This document shows, piece after piece, positions 27,222 to 35,350 of a stretch of 64,000 nt of DNA (its first letter is position 1; each line of letters opens with the position of its first letter). Below the pieces are notes generated by a model. The model was not told the DNA's origin and made no database searches. It saw only the letters and a list, made by a program, of their open reading frames with translations. The stretch spans positions 1 through 64,000 of the forward strand of contig JAQYWC010000073.1 of assembly GCA_030145245.1 (NCBI GenBank), written 5' to 3'. Made by a program: the position numbers and the translations under genes. Origin of the DNA: Desulfobacterium sp. (GTDB lineage Bacteria; Desulfobacterota; Desulfobacteria; Desulfobacterales; Desulfobacteraceae).

Positions 27222-28049
27222 ATGGATGGTTCAACAAAGGGGCTTTCCCGGCCGGTGGTTATGGTGAATGGGACCGATCTTTTCTGCTTTTCCAGGTCTT
27301 TGTTTAACAGGAGCAAAAAACTGCTGTCCCCCCTGATCTGTCTTGGGGTCTGGGAGTTGATCGTAAGGCTTGAATTCATTAATCCCTTTTTTTGTCCGGC
27401 GCCCACCTCCATTGTAAAAGAGCTGTATGTTCTTTTGTTTACAGGTGAACTGTGGATGCATCTGGGTGACAGTGTTTCCAGGGCGGTGTGCGGCTATTTC
27501 CTGGCCTCCCTGCTTGGGGTCGGTGTCGGGCTGCTCGTGGCCTGGTCCCGGTTTGTGGAGGATTTGATCGATCCGCTGATCGAGTTGATTCGCCCGGTCT
27601 CTACCTTTGCTGTGATCCCGATCTTTTTCATCTGGTTTGGCATAGGGGACGTTTCAAAGGTGTTGATCATTACAAAGGCATGTTTTTTTCCCATTGTGCT
27701 GAATACCATCGCCGGTATTAAAGGTGTTGATCCAAAATTGATCCAGGCGGCCCGTTCCCTTGGGGCCGAGGGGATTGCCCTTTGGACCAGGGTGTTGATT
27801 CCTTCTGCCCTGCCAATGATCCTGACGGGCATGCGTGTGGCAACTTCCATGTCCGTGACCACCCTTGTGGGGGTTGAGATGCTTTCCGCGGATTCAGGCA
27901 TCGGGTTCATGGTGATCGATGCCCAGCGGGTGTTTGCCACGGAGAAAATGTTTGCCGGTATTCTCATCCTTTCCGCCCTGGGTTTCTCCTTTGATCGCGT
28001 TGCACGGCTTGTTCAGCATCGCGTTTTAGCATGGCATAAAGGCGTTTAG
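27222..28049 (+). CDS. ABC transporter permease (SsuC/TauC type)
   Basis: The 275-residue protein has about six membrane segments. The EAA-type cytoplasmic loop that docks on the ATPase is visible in AARSLGAEGIALWTRVLIPSALP. This is the usual arrangement of the BPD_transp_1 family in nitrate/sulfonate/taurine-type importers. It begins with a short polar stretch after AGGAG and lies between the ATPase and binding-protein genes. Confidence 0.92.
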   Translation: MDGSTKGLSRPVVMVNGTDLFCFSRSLFNRSKKLLSPLICLGVWELIVRLEFINPFFCPAPTSIVKELYVLLFTGELWMHLGDSVSRAVCGYFLASLLGVGVGLLVAWSRFVEDLIDPLIELIRPVSTFAVIPIFFIWFGIGDVSKVLIITKACFFPIVLNTIAGIKGVDPKLIQAARSLGAEGIALWTRVLIPSALPMILTGMRVATSMSVTTLVGVEMLSADSGIGFMVIDAQRVFATEKMFAGILILSALGFSFDRVARLVQHRVLAWHKGV

Positions 28050-28090
28050 TTCGCCTTGAATATTTATCATCTTAACTGCACGGAGGTTGA

Positions 28091-29056
28091 ATGAAGAGGT
28101 TTATTGTATTGTTGTTTATCGCACTTTTCCTGGTGGCCGGCACAGGGTTGCCTGCAACCGCAGATGGGGATCTGCCGGTTCTCAGGCTCTCCTATTTCCG
28201 GGATATTGATGAGCTGCCGTTTTATGTCGGGCTTGAAAAGGGGTTTTTTGAACAGGAAGGCGTTAAGGTTGAGCTTGTGAGGATTGGCGGTTCCACCAAT
28301 ATCATGGCCGCAGCCATGAGGGGGGAGATCCAGGGGGGGAACATTCCCCTGCCCGCACTTTTTCATGCATCCCTCAGGAAGATTCCGTTAAAAGTGGTTT
28401 CCTGGCTGGGTACGTCCCATCCCGGAACAAAATGCGGTATCCATGTCAGTAAGGATTCCGATATCCGGACCGCCAAAGATCTCAAGGGGAAACGCATTGC
28501 CCTGAGCGGTTCCATCGTTTCAAAGACCGTTCTGTCGGAAGCCCTTGATCTGGCAGGCCTGACCATGAAGGATGTTAAGCCCATGCTTGGCATTGACATG
28601 CAGGAGCCCATGAAGCATGAGGCTGTCTTAAACAGCAGTCAGGTTCATGCCATTATCACCTGAGATCCTGTCGCGACCATGCTGGAAGTGCATGGTGTGA
28701 GCAGGCTATTATCATCGTTCCATGATATTATTCCTGATTTTGTATTCAGTGGCGTATTTTTTAGTGACACGTTTTTAAACTCCCATCCTGAACAGGCAAA
28801 GGCCTTTTTAAGGGGACTTGTAAAATCATTTGTTTTTATCCGTGAGCATGGGGCAGAGGCAAGGGGATTTATTCCAAAATATACAGGGGTTCAGCGGGAT
28901 GTCGCCATGGTGTGTGCCATTCGGAACTTCAGTGTGACCGGCAGGGAACCCAATGGATTCATAGATCATCAAAGGGATCTGATGGTTAAGTTTGGTTCGC
29001 TAAGTAAATCCGTTACCCTGGATTCTGTTATCGATTACAGCTATCTGCCCCAATAG
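28091..29056 (+). CDS. ABC transporter substrate-binding protein interrupted by one in-frame TGA (candidate selenoprotein or nonsense mutation)
   Basis: The track lists two ORFs, 28091-28663 and 28679-29056. They are the same frame, separated only by TGA 28661-28663 and five sense codons. Together they give a 321-residue NMT1/SsuA-like periplasmic binding protein: signal peptide MKRFIVLLFIALFLVAGT, N-lobe LRLSYFRDIDELPFYVGLEKG, and a C-lobe with HPEQAKAFLRGLVKSF. The TGA falls in HAIIT-[TGA]-DPVATMLE, where relatives commonly have a W followed by E or D and P. TGA may therefore replace TGG by mutation or sequencing error. However, a hairpin starts just after it (see the separate entry), which is the geometry of a bacterial SECIS element, so selenocysteine insertion is possible. 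No other lesion is seen and the neighbouring genes are intact. Confidence 0.75.
28661..28705 (+). promoter_or_regulatory. In-frame TGA followed by a SECIS-like stem-loop
   Basis: ACCATGC (28676-28682) pairs perfectly with GCATGGT (28690-28696) around the seven-base loop TGGAAGT. Below it, after a 5x5 internal loop, CCTG pairs with CAGG. The loop starts 19 bases after the TGA and has G in its second position, which fits published rules for bacterial SECIS elements (loop 16-37 bases after UGA, G among its first two bases). This could be chance; no selenocysteine machinery lies in the window. Confidence 0.45.
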
Positions 29057-29071
29057 GAGAAAAACATCCTT

Positions 29072-29662
29072 ATGTACCGTACAATCAACATCATTGTTTT
29101 CTGTCTTTTGGCGGGCTCCCTTGTCGGGTGTTCCGGCCTTGGAGGGGGTAACGGCCAGGACCATATGGACCGTTGCAGCTATTTTGCGACCAACACCCCG
29201 GATGGATGGGACCCCCTGGAAACCCTTCCCCAGCGCTATGAAGGTCTCCCGGGAATCAGGGAAGGTGAAAGGATCTTGCAGATTCTTTCCAGTCCGGACA
29301 AGTCGGGTACTCTTCTGTTTGTAAGTGAAAAGATCCCTGTGTCCATGTCGGAATTTCAGAAAAATGTTTATGGCTTGATGGATCGGCGGGGGAAAGCCTT
29401 TAAGAAGAATAAGGGCGTGAAAAAGTATCGATGCATGAATTCATACAAAACCTATGGGGACCTGTTCGGCATCGACAGCTATTATGAATACTGGAAATTT
29501 CAAGACGGCCAGGGAAAGGTCAAGGGGGTAAGGCGGACCTATTTTATTGCCCGGGATGACAACGCTGTCTGCGCGGTGTCCAAGGTCCTATACTCAGGTT
29601 TGAAAGGGTATGACGGTAATCTTATGGCGTTTTCCGATGTGACCATTACAGAAAATAATTAG
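29072..29662 (+). CDS. Putative lipoprotein downstream of the ABC importer
   Basis: The N-terminus MYRTINIIVFCLLAGSLVGC ends in a good lipobox (LVGC), so the 196-residue protein should be lipid-anchored. The mature part begins with a Gly-rich spacer, then a predicted alpha/beta body (PDGWDPLETLPQRYEG, then ILQILSSPDKSGTLLFVSE). It contains several further cysteines. I recognise no family. It starts 15 bases after the binding-protein stop, so it is probably co-transcribed with the importer. Confidence 0.7.
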   Translation: MYRTINIIVFCLLAGSLVGCSGLGGGNGQDHMDRCSYFATNTPDGWDPLETLPQRYEGLPGIREGERILQILSSPDKSGTLLFVSEKIPVSMSEFQKNVYGLMDRRGKAFKKNKGVKKYRCMNSYKTYGDLFGIDSYYEYWKFQDGQGKVKGVRRTYFIARDDNAVCAVSKVLYSGLKGYDGNLMAFSDVTITENN

Positions 29663-29754
29663 ACTGTAACGGCAGGGTCAGCCATGGCTCTGCTGTTTAT
29701 TTTTCAGCACCCACTCCCCATTGGTATTTCTGGTGCGGTGAAAACCAACGAAAA

Positions 29755-29786
29755 AAGGCCCTGCACGTTTAACGGTGCAGGGCCTT
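29755..29786 (-). terminator. Terminator after tRNA cassette copy 1
   Basis: AAGGCCCTGCAC pairs perfectly with GTGCAGGGCCTT, and T residues follow on the minus strand. It lies 14 bases after the first tRNA-Ser(GCT). Confidence 0.9.
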
Positions 29787-29799
29787 GAAATCTTGAAAC

Positions 29800-29889
29800 T
29801 GGCGGAGAAAGAGAGATTCGAACTCTCGATGGGCGTTAACCCATACACCCTTAGCAGGGGCGCGCCTTCAGCCACTCGGCCATTTCTCC
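29800..29889 (-). tRNA. tRNA-Ser (anticodon GCT), copy 1
   Basis: The minus strand reads GGAGAAA at the acceptor 5' side and TTTCTCCG followed by encoded CCA at the 3' side. The anticodon loop is CTGCTAA, giving GCT (reads AGC/AGU). It has the long variable arm of serine tRNAs and the T-arm GTTCGAATC. Confidence 0.95.
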
Positions 29890-29898
29890 ATTTTGTTT

Positions 29899-29986
29899 TG
29901 GCGGAGGAGGTAGGATTCGAACCCACGGAGCTTTGACACTCAACGGTTTTCAAGACCGCCGCCTTCAGCCACTCGGCCACTCCTCC
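29899..29986 (-). tRNA. tRNA-Ser (anticodon TGA), copy 1
   Basis: The acceptor GGAGGAG pairs with CTCCTCC, followed by G and an encoded CCA. The anticodon loop CTTGAAA gives TGA (reads UCA and related serine codons). It has a long variable arm and the T-arm GGTTCGAATCC. It lies nine bases upstream of tRNA-Ser(GCT) in the same transcript direction. This is a normal serine tRNA, not tRNA-Sec. Confidence 0.95.
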
Positions 29987-30108
29987 GAAATACTCAATCT
30001 ATATATCACCCTGATCTGGTAAGGTCAAGGGGTGTAACTCGAACCGATTTTATCGGTCCGTTTAACAACTCTATCTGTTCGGTGTTCAAAAACTAAAGCA
30101 AAAGAAAA

Positions 30109-30140
30109 AAGGCCCTATACTTTAAAAGGTACAGAACCTT
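30109..30140 (-). terminator. Terminator after tRNA cassette copy 2, kept by G-U pairs
   Basis: On the minus strand AAGGTTCTGTAC pairs with GTATAGGGCCTT in every position if G-U pairs are allowed, followed by T residues. It is the diverged counterpart of the terminator at 29755. Confidence 0.8.
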
Positions 30141-30153
30141 GAAATCTTAAAGC

Positions 30154-30246
30154 TGGCGGAGAAAGAGAGATTCGAACTCTCGATGGAGCAATTAACCCCA
30201 TACTCGCTTAGCAGGCGAGCGCCTTCAGCCACTCGGCCATTTCTCC
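30154..30246 (-). tRNA. tRNA-Ser (anticodon GCT), copy 2
   Basis: It has the same acceptor (GGAGAAA), T-arm and CCA as the copy at 29800, and the same anticodon loop CTGCTAA. The anticodon stem and the variable arm differ, the variable arm being several bases longer. Confidence 0.95.
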
Positions 30247-30256
30247 ATTTTGTTTT

Positions 30257-30344
30257 TGGCGGAGGAGGTAGGATTCGAACCCACGGAGCTTTGACACTCA
30301 ACGGTTTTCAAGACCGCCGCCTTCAGCCACTCGGCCACTCCTCC
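30257..30344 (-). tRNA. tRNA-Ser (anticodon TGA), copy 2
   Basis: It appears identical to the copy at 29899 over the whole tRNA, with anticodon loop CTTGAAA and encoded CCA. It lies ten bases upstream of the second tRNA-Ser(GCT). Confidence 0.95.
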
Positions 30345-30423
30345 GAAAGACCCAAGCTATATATCACCCGGATCTGATGGGGTCAAGCACTAAATCAATA
30401 TTTTTTTTAAATTGATCTTGATA

Positions 30424-30451
30424 TTGACAGACGGGATAATTGAACTATAAT
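30424..30451 (+). promoter_or_regulatory. Full-consensus sigma-70 promoter of the argS-gatCA-mutL operon
   Basis: TTGACA (30424-30429) and TATAAT (30446-30451) match the consensus at all twelve positions, with a 16-base spacer. The gene at 30510 starts about 58 bases downstream. Confidence 0.85.
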
Positions 30452-30509
30452 TTTAGATTTACTGTCTGCAAAGAATCAGATTCTATATATAGGTAAAGGG
30501 AGATACGCG

Positions 30510-30965
30510 ATGAGACAGAAGTTTACATTTGAAATTGATGCAAAAAAGGGCAGGTTGACGCTTTCGGAATCGGCAGAGGCCGATCCCGGTACCTTTTTAA
30601 AGTTGCACTTTGAAGAGTATGATCTTGAAGAGATGAAAGATGTTGCGGCAAAGGGGAAGGACGCCTTTATCGAGATCCTGAGGCGGAAGAACCTTTTTCC
30701 TTCTTTATTTCTTGCTGAAAGGCTGTTTGATGCTTTTAGCAGCTTGATTAAAGAAGGGGGGGAGAAGCTTGTGATGGACTACGATGATATTGATTCGTTT
30801 CCCTCCCCGGAAGCTGCCGAGGAGGAGGAGGACGAAGACGTTGAGTTGGATACGCTTTTGTCCACCGATGATAACGATCTGAGCGAGGATGATATCAAAG
30901 AGATAGATTCCGAAGACGACACTCCGAAATTTCGAGTTGATGATAATTCAGAGCAAGAGAACTAA
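30510..30965 (+). CDS. Acidic protein of unknown function, first gene of the argS operon
   Basis: I do not recognise this 151-residue protein. The first 95 residues look folded: a beta-hairpin start ([18 protein letters not shown]), then helices. The last 50 residues are extremely acidic (EEEEDEDVE, then mostly D/E/S), likely disordered. There is no signal peptide. It is preceded by AAAGGGAG and a full-consensus promoter, and argS starts eight bases after its stop. Confidence 0.65.
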   Translation: MRQKFTFEIDAKKGRLTLSESAEADPGTFLKLHFEEYDLEEMKDVAAKGKDAFIEILRRKNLFPSLFLAERLFDAFSSLIKEGGEKLVMDYDDIDSFPSPEAAEEEEDEDVELDTLLSTDDNDLSEDDIKEIDSEDDTPKFRVDDNSEQEN

Positions 30966-30973
30966 TCATTATA

Positions 30974-32644
30974 ATGAAAGAATCCATAAAACAACTCATT
31001 CTTGACGGCGCCCGGAAAGCATATGAAAAGGGGCTCCTGAAATCCGACGACTTTCCTGAGATGGAGATCGAAGAGCCCCGCTATGACGCCCAGGGCGATT
31101 TTTCAACCAACTTTGCCATGGTTTCAGCCTCTGTGCAGAAGATGGCCCCAAGAAAAATTGCCGAGGCCGTGGTCGCCTGCATGGATGATACCCAATCGGT
31201 TGTCGAAAAGACAGAGATCGCAGGCCCGGGGTTTATTAATTTCTTTTTAACCACCGCTGCCTGGTATCCGGTTCTTGAGACCATTGTCCGGGAGGACGAC
31301 CGGTACGGCTCTTCCGAGTTCGGGGGCGGCAAAAAGGTACAGGTGGAGTTTGTCAGCGCCAACCCCACAGGTCCCCTCCATGTGGGCCATGCCCGGGGGG
31401 CTGCCGTTGGCGATGCCGTTGGTAAAATCCTTGCCTTTGCCGGGTTCGATGTCCAGAAAGAATACTATATCAACGATTCCGGAAGGCAGATCAGAACCCT
31501 GGGGCTTTCTGTCTGGCTGAGGCTCTGCCAGATGCTCGGCAGGGAGGTGGAGTTTCCCAAGGACTGCTACCAGGGCGATTATATAAAGGATATCGCCCAG
31601 GAACTCCATGGAAAGATGGGCACGGATCTGTCCGACAAAGAGGAGGCAGAGGGTATTTCCATCTGCGCCAAGTATGCAGCCTCCGTAATCCTTGAGGGGA
31701 TCAAGGAGGATCTGGCCGCGTTCGGTGTCGAGTATGACCAGTGGTTCAGCGAGCAGAGTCTCTACGACACCAATCGTGTCCAGAAGGCCATCGAGGATTT
31801 TAAGGCCAAGGATCTCATCTATGAGAAAGATGGCGCCCTCTGGTTCAGGACCGAGGATTTCGGAGATGAAAAGGACAGGGTTGTTGTGAGAAACAACGGT
31901 ATTACCACCTATTTCGCCTCGGACATCGCCTATCACATGGAGAAATTTGACCGGGGTTTTGACCGTGTTATTGATGTGTGGGGGGCAGACCACCACGGAT
32001 ACATCAACCGGATCAACGCGTCCATCGATGCCTCGGGTAAAAATAGCGACCAGTTCGACGTTATCCTGGTTCAGCTTGTCAACCTGCTCAGGGGCGGTCA
32101 GCCCGTTGCCATGTCGAGCAGGTCCGGTGAATTTGTTACCCTCAAGGACATTGTAGATGAGGTTGGAAAGGATGCAGCGCGTTTTCTCTTTCTGAGCCGA
32201 AGCTATGACAGCGGTCTTGATTTCGATCTTGAGGTGGCAACGCAGAAGACCAGTGAAAATCCTGTCTTCTACGTGCAGTACGTCCATGCCAGGATCGCCG
32301 GCATTGTGGCCAAGGCTGTGGCCGAGGGGATTCTTGCCAATGATGCACCGGAGTGGGCAGGCTGTGCCGCAGTGCTTGTTGAGCCTGAAGAGATCAAGCT
32401 GATTAAGCTCCTTGCATCGTTTCCCGAAATTGTTGAAAAGAGTGCCGCAACCCTCCATCCCCATGTTGTTTTTACCTATCTCATGGCTTTGGCTTCGGCC
32501 TTCCACGGTTATTACAATAAACACAAGGTGATCACCCAGGACAGTGAACTCTCCCGGGGCAGGCTCTTTCTTGTCACTGCTGTGAAAAAGGTTATCAGGA
32601 ACGGGTTGTCGCTTCTGGGCGTTTCCGCTCCTGAAAGGATGTAG
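30974..32644 (+). CDS. argS: Arginyl-tRNA synthetase
   Basis: This class I synthetase charges tRNA-Arg. The N-terminal tRNA-binding domain is followed by the HIGH-type motif in [21 protein letters not shown]-equivalent is in [12 protein letters not shown], and the DALR anticodon-binding domain ends the protein. The 556 residues are normal. It lies in the operon with gatCA and mutL. Confidence 0.96.
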   Translation: MKESIKQLILDGARKAYEKGLLKSDDFPEMEIEEPRYDAQGDFSTNFAMVSASVQKMAPRKIAEAVVACMDDTQSVVEKTEIAGPGFINFFLTTAAWYPVLETIVREDDRYGSSEFGGGKKVQVEFVSANPTGPLHVGHARGAAVGDAVGKILAFAGFDVQKEYYINDSGRQIRTLGLSVWLRLCQMLGREVEFPKDCYQGDYIKDIAQELHGKMGTDLSDKEEAEGISICAKYAASVILEGIKEDLAAFGVEYDQWFSEQSLYDTNRVQKAIEDFKAKDLIYEKDGALWFRTEDFGDEKDRVVVRNNGITTYFASDIAYHMEKFDRGFDRVIDVWGADHHGYINRINASIDASGKNSDQFDVILVQLVNLLRGGQPVAMSSRSGEFVTLKDIVDEVGKDAARFLFLSRSYDSGLDFDLEVATQKTSENPVFYVQYVHARIAGIVAKAVAEGILANDAPEWAGCAAVLVEPEEIKLIKLLASFPEIVEKSAATLHPHVVFTYLMALASAFHGYYNKHKVITQDSELSRGRLFLVTAVKKVIRNGLSLLGVSAPERM

Positions 32645-32656
32645 GGTTTAAGCGCT

Positions 32657-33367
32657 TTGGACGCAAAACTGCCATCCCCAAGAAAGATCCTCGCCCTGGC
32701 GATAGGTCTTTTTGTCTGTTTCTGGATGTTTGTCATAGGGGTGCTTGTGGGGAGGGGAACCTCCCCGGTTACCTTTGACACCAGGGAGTTTCAAGATAGC
32801 CTTGCCAGGATTGTCAGTGGTTCCGAAGATCAGCAGGAACCCTTTGAGAAGCCGGCGTTGGAGTTCTACGAGGTGCTGAAGAGTCCCCCCCGAACGGGTG
32901 GTTCAACATCTGAAGAACACAATGAGATCCTTGCGGCCGGTGTTGATAAATCTTCCTCCGGAACTGACGGAGGAAGACAGCAGCCAGCCGTGAAAAAGAG
33001 TCTGAAGGCCATGACCTTTCGGCCGGGAAAGACAGTCAAAACAAAGCCCCCTGTCCCTGTTGCCAGTTTGCCCAAACCCCCTTCAAAAGCTGCGCCGGTT
33101 CCTGAAAAAACCGTGGCAAGTCCTGTCCTGAAGAGTGGTGTCTATACGATTCAGGTTGCGGCATACAAGGAGCTGAAGGACGCCCATGAACTCATGGCGA
33201 AGCTCAGGGAGAAGGGCTTTCAATCCTACAGAACCATGGGTCGGGTGGGGGATGATATCTGGCATCGGGTCAGAACGGGCTCGTTCAAGGATACGGCATC
33301 TGCAAAACAGGTGTTGCAGCGCCTCAATAAAAAGCGGTTCAAGGGAATGATTATTAAAAAGGAGTGA
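32657..33367 (+). CDS. Membrane-anchored SPOR domain protein
   Basis: The 236-residue protein has a cytoplasmic N-terminal stub, one membrane segment (ILALAIGLFVCFWMFVIGVLVG), a Pro/Ser/Lys-rich linker and a C-terminal SPOR domain (about 158-236, starting GVYTIQVAAYKELKDAHEL). SPOR domains bind denuded glycan strands at division septa, so a cell-division or wall role is likely. The start is TTG; no in-frame ATG precedes the membrane segment, and AGGG lies 11 bases upstream. gatC follows directly. Confidence 0.8.
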   Translation: MDAKLPSPRKILALAIGLFVCFWMFVIGVLVGRGTSPVTFDTREFQDSLARIVSGSEDQQEPFEKPALEFYEVLKSPPRTGGSTSEEHNEILAAGVDKSSSGTDGGRQQPAVKKSLKAMTFRPGKTVKTKPPVPVASLPKPPSKAAPVPEKTVASPVLKSGVYTIQVAAYKELKDAHELMAKLREKGFQSYRTMGRVGDDIWHRVRTGSFKDTASAKQVLQRLNKKRFKGMIIKKE

Positions 33368-33369
33368 TG

Positions 33370-33657
33370 ATGAAGATCTCAAAAGATGATGTGGAGCATA
33401 TAGCACATCTGGCCCGCCTGGAAGTGGATGATTCCCTGGTTGAGAAGTTCTCGACCCAGGTGAGCGGAATATTGGATTATATAGATGTATTAAAGGATGT
33501 CGATGTCTCCGGGGTTCCCCTTGCATCGGGTGCCGCCCTTCAGACCAATGTGTTCAGGGAGGACAGGGTGAAACCCTCTCCGGGCCCTTCAGTTACATTG
33601 ACCAATGCACCCGACCGGGATGACGATTTTTATACGGTTCCCAAGGTTGTGGGATAG
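33370..33657 (+). CDS. gatC: Asp-tRNA(Asn)/Glu-tRNA(Gln) amidotransferase subunit C
   Basis: GatC clamps GatA and GatB together in the transamidase. The family pattern is seen in [19 protein letters not shown] and the C-terminal region ending [12 protein letters not shown]. At 95 residues it is typical. The track start is GTG at 33364; I prefer ATG 33370, five bases after GGAG. The 3' end is followed after 13 bases by gatA. Confidence 0.94.
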   Translation: MKISKDDVEHIAHLARLEVDDSLVEKFSTQVSGILDYIDVLKDVDVSGVPLASGAALQTNVFREDRVKPSPGPSVTLTNAPDRDDDFYTVPKVVG

Positions 33658-33670
33658 AGGAGAGACATTG

Positions 33671-35143
33671 ATGGAATTACACGCGCTTACCATAGCTCAG
33701 GCAAAGAAGCTGCTTGCCGATCGGGAGATATCTTCCGTTGGCCTTGTTTCCGCCATGCTGGACAGGATCGAAGCCCATGACGCCAAGGTCGGGGCCTTTC
33801 TCACCGTTGACCGAAAGGGTGCCCTTGCCGCAGCATCAGCGGCGGACGCTCGTCTGGCCAACGGAGAGGACGCACCGCTCCTCGGCATCCCTGTGGCTTT
33901 GAAAGACCTGCTTTGCACCACCGGGGTCAGGACCACCTGCGGGTCAAAGATCCTGGAGGAGTTTGTTCCCACATATGATGCCACCTCGGTTGACATGCTC
34001 AAAAAAGCCGGGGCCGTGATTATCGGCAAGACCAACATGGATGAGTTCGGCATGGGGTCTTCAACGGAAAACTCCGGCTTTCATGTGACCCGGAATCCCT
34101 GGAATCTCGACCATGTTCCGGGCGGTTCCAGCGGCGGGTCGGCAGCAGCGGTTGCTGCCCGGATGTGCACGGCGTCCCTGGGCACCGACACCGGCGGATC
34201 CATCCGCCAGCCGGCCTCCCACTGCGGCATCGTGGGGTTGAAGCCCACCTACGGCAGGGTTTCCAGGTTTGGCCTTGTTTCCTATGCCTCTTCCCTGGAT
34301 CAGATCGGGCCGATCACCCGCACGGTTCGGGATGCGGCAATCATGATGAACGTCATTGCGGGCCACGATCCAAAGGACTCCACGTCGGCGGCAGTTGATG
34401 CGCCTGATTTTACCTCAGCCCTTGCCGAGTTCGATGCCAATGGCCTTTCCGGAATGAAGGCGGGAATCCCCAAGGAGTACCTGGGCATGGAGGGGTTGGA
34501 TCCCGAGGTGGAAAAAGCCTTTGCCGACGCCCGCAAGGTCCTGGAGGACCTCGGGGTCGAGATCGTGGAGGTCTCCCTTCCCCACACGGATTATGCCGTT
34601 GCCGCCTATTATGTGCTGGCCCCTTCCGAGGCAAGTTCCAACCTTGCCCGGTATGACGGCGTCAAGTACGGGGCAAGGCAGAAGGATGCCGACGGTCTTA
34701 TCGATATGTACAAGAAGACCCGGTCCAAGGGATTCGGCCCCGAGGTCCAGCGCCGGATCATCATGGGAACCTATGCCCTGTCGGCAGGGTACTATGACGA
34801 ATACTACGGCCGGGCATCCAGGGTGAGAACCCTGATCATGGATGATTTTGCCAAGGCCTTTGAAGGTTGCGACATCATCATCTCACCGGTGGCCCCGACT
34901 CCGGCATTCAAGATCGGAGAAAATGTGGATGATCCTCTGACCATGTATCTGAGCGACATCTTCACCCTTTCGGCCAATATGGCCGGAATTCCAGGACTCT
35001 CAGTCCCCTGCGGTATCTCAGAAACCGGGTTGCCCATGGGCTTGCAGATTCTTGGAAAGCGGTTTGACGAGATGAGCGTCCTCAGGGCAGGCTACGGATT
35101 CGAGCAGAGTGCTCCATCGTTTCCAGGATTGCCGGAACTATAA
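33671..35143 (+). CDS. gatA: Asp-tRNA(Asn)/Glu-tRNA(Gln) amidotransferase subunit A
   Basis: GatA is the glutaminase of the amidase-signature family. The Ser-cis-Ser-Lys site is visible: the lysine in [10 protein letters not shown] and the serines in [15 protein letters not shown] and [12 protein letters not shown]. At 490 residues it is full length. ATG 33671 follows GAGGAG; the track start at 33605 lies inside gatC. gatB is missing here and found at 45579 on the other strand. Confidence 0.96.
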   Translation: MELHALTIAQAKKLLADREISSVGLVSAMLDRIEAHDAKVGAFLTVDRKGALAAASAADARLANGEDAPLLGIPVALKDLLCTTGVRTTCGSKILEEFVPTYDATSVDMLKKAGAVIIGKTNMDEFGMGSSTENSGFHVTRNPWNLDHVPGGSSGGSAAAVAARMCTASLGTDTGGSIRQPASHCGIVGLKPTYGRVSRFGLVSYASSLDQIGPITRTVRDAAIMMNVIAGHDPKDSTSAAVDAPDFTSALAEFDANGLSGMKAGIPKEYLGMEGLDPEVEKAFADARKVLEDLGVEIVEVSLPHTDYAVAAYYVLAPSEASSNLARYDGVKYGARQKDADGLIDMYKKTRSKGFGPEVQRRIIMGTYALSAGYYDEYYGRASRVRTLIMDDFAKAFEGCDIIISPVAPTPAFKIGENVDDPLTMYLSDIFTLSANMAGIPGLSVPCGISETGLPMGLQILGKRFDEMSVLRAGYGFEQSAPSFPGLPEL

Positions 35144-35161
35144 TCACCTTGGGAGGAACAA

Positions 35162-35344
35162 ATGACCTATCCAATGCCTGAAGGCGAAAATCTACGGGCC
35201 GCTGTTCGCTGGATATCGGAAGAGCGGACTGTTCGTCCGGAAACAAGCCTTGTCGTCCTTGTGGATGCGGCCTGCATCCGGTTTGATTTAAGTCCGGGTG
35301 ACGGGGAGTTCCTCCTGAGGTTTGTCCGGGAAAACGATAGGTGA
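35162..35344 (+). CDS. Small protein between gatA and mutL, function unknown
   Basis: The 60-residue protein starts MTYPMPEGENLRAAVRWISE, with an amphipathic helix, and ends with strands and a basic tail. No known domain is recognised. It has a strong GGGAGGA ribosome binding site and lies 18 bases after gatA and 6 before mutL. That fit in the operon supports a real gene. Confidence 0.65.
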   Translation: MTYPMPEGENLRAAVRWISEERTVRPETSLVVLVDAACIRFDLSPGDGEFLLRFVRENDR

Positions 35345-35350
35345 GCTGCC

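Larger units (their letters stand above)
29755..30344 (-). repeat. Tandem duplication of a tRNA-Ser pair with its terminator
   Basis: Two units, each tRNA-Ser(TGA), tRNA-Ser(GCT), terminator in transcript order, occupy 29755-29986 and 30109-30344. The tRNA-Ser(TGA) copies match, while the GCT copies and terminators have diverged. Non-coding flank fills the rest. Confidence 0.85.

Noticed and set aside
28661-28663. Two separate genes at 28091-28663 and 28679-29056
   Set aside because: They share one frame and together make one binding protein, so I treat them as one gene.
29678-29980. 100-aa minus-strand ORF
   Set aside because: It overlaps two tRNA genes and a terminator.
29899-30344. TGA-anticodon tRNAs as possible tRNA-Sec
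   Set aside because: The anticodon TGA decodes UCA; tRNA-Sec has anticodon TCA and a longer acceptor stem.
30183-30377. 64-aa plus-strand ORF
   Set aside because: It runs antisense through two tRNA genes; the FGGGGRIRTHG peptide is the familiar artefact of antisense tRNA-Ser.
31247-32524. 425-aa minus-strand ORF
   Set aside because: It is a shadow of argS; no recognisable motif.
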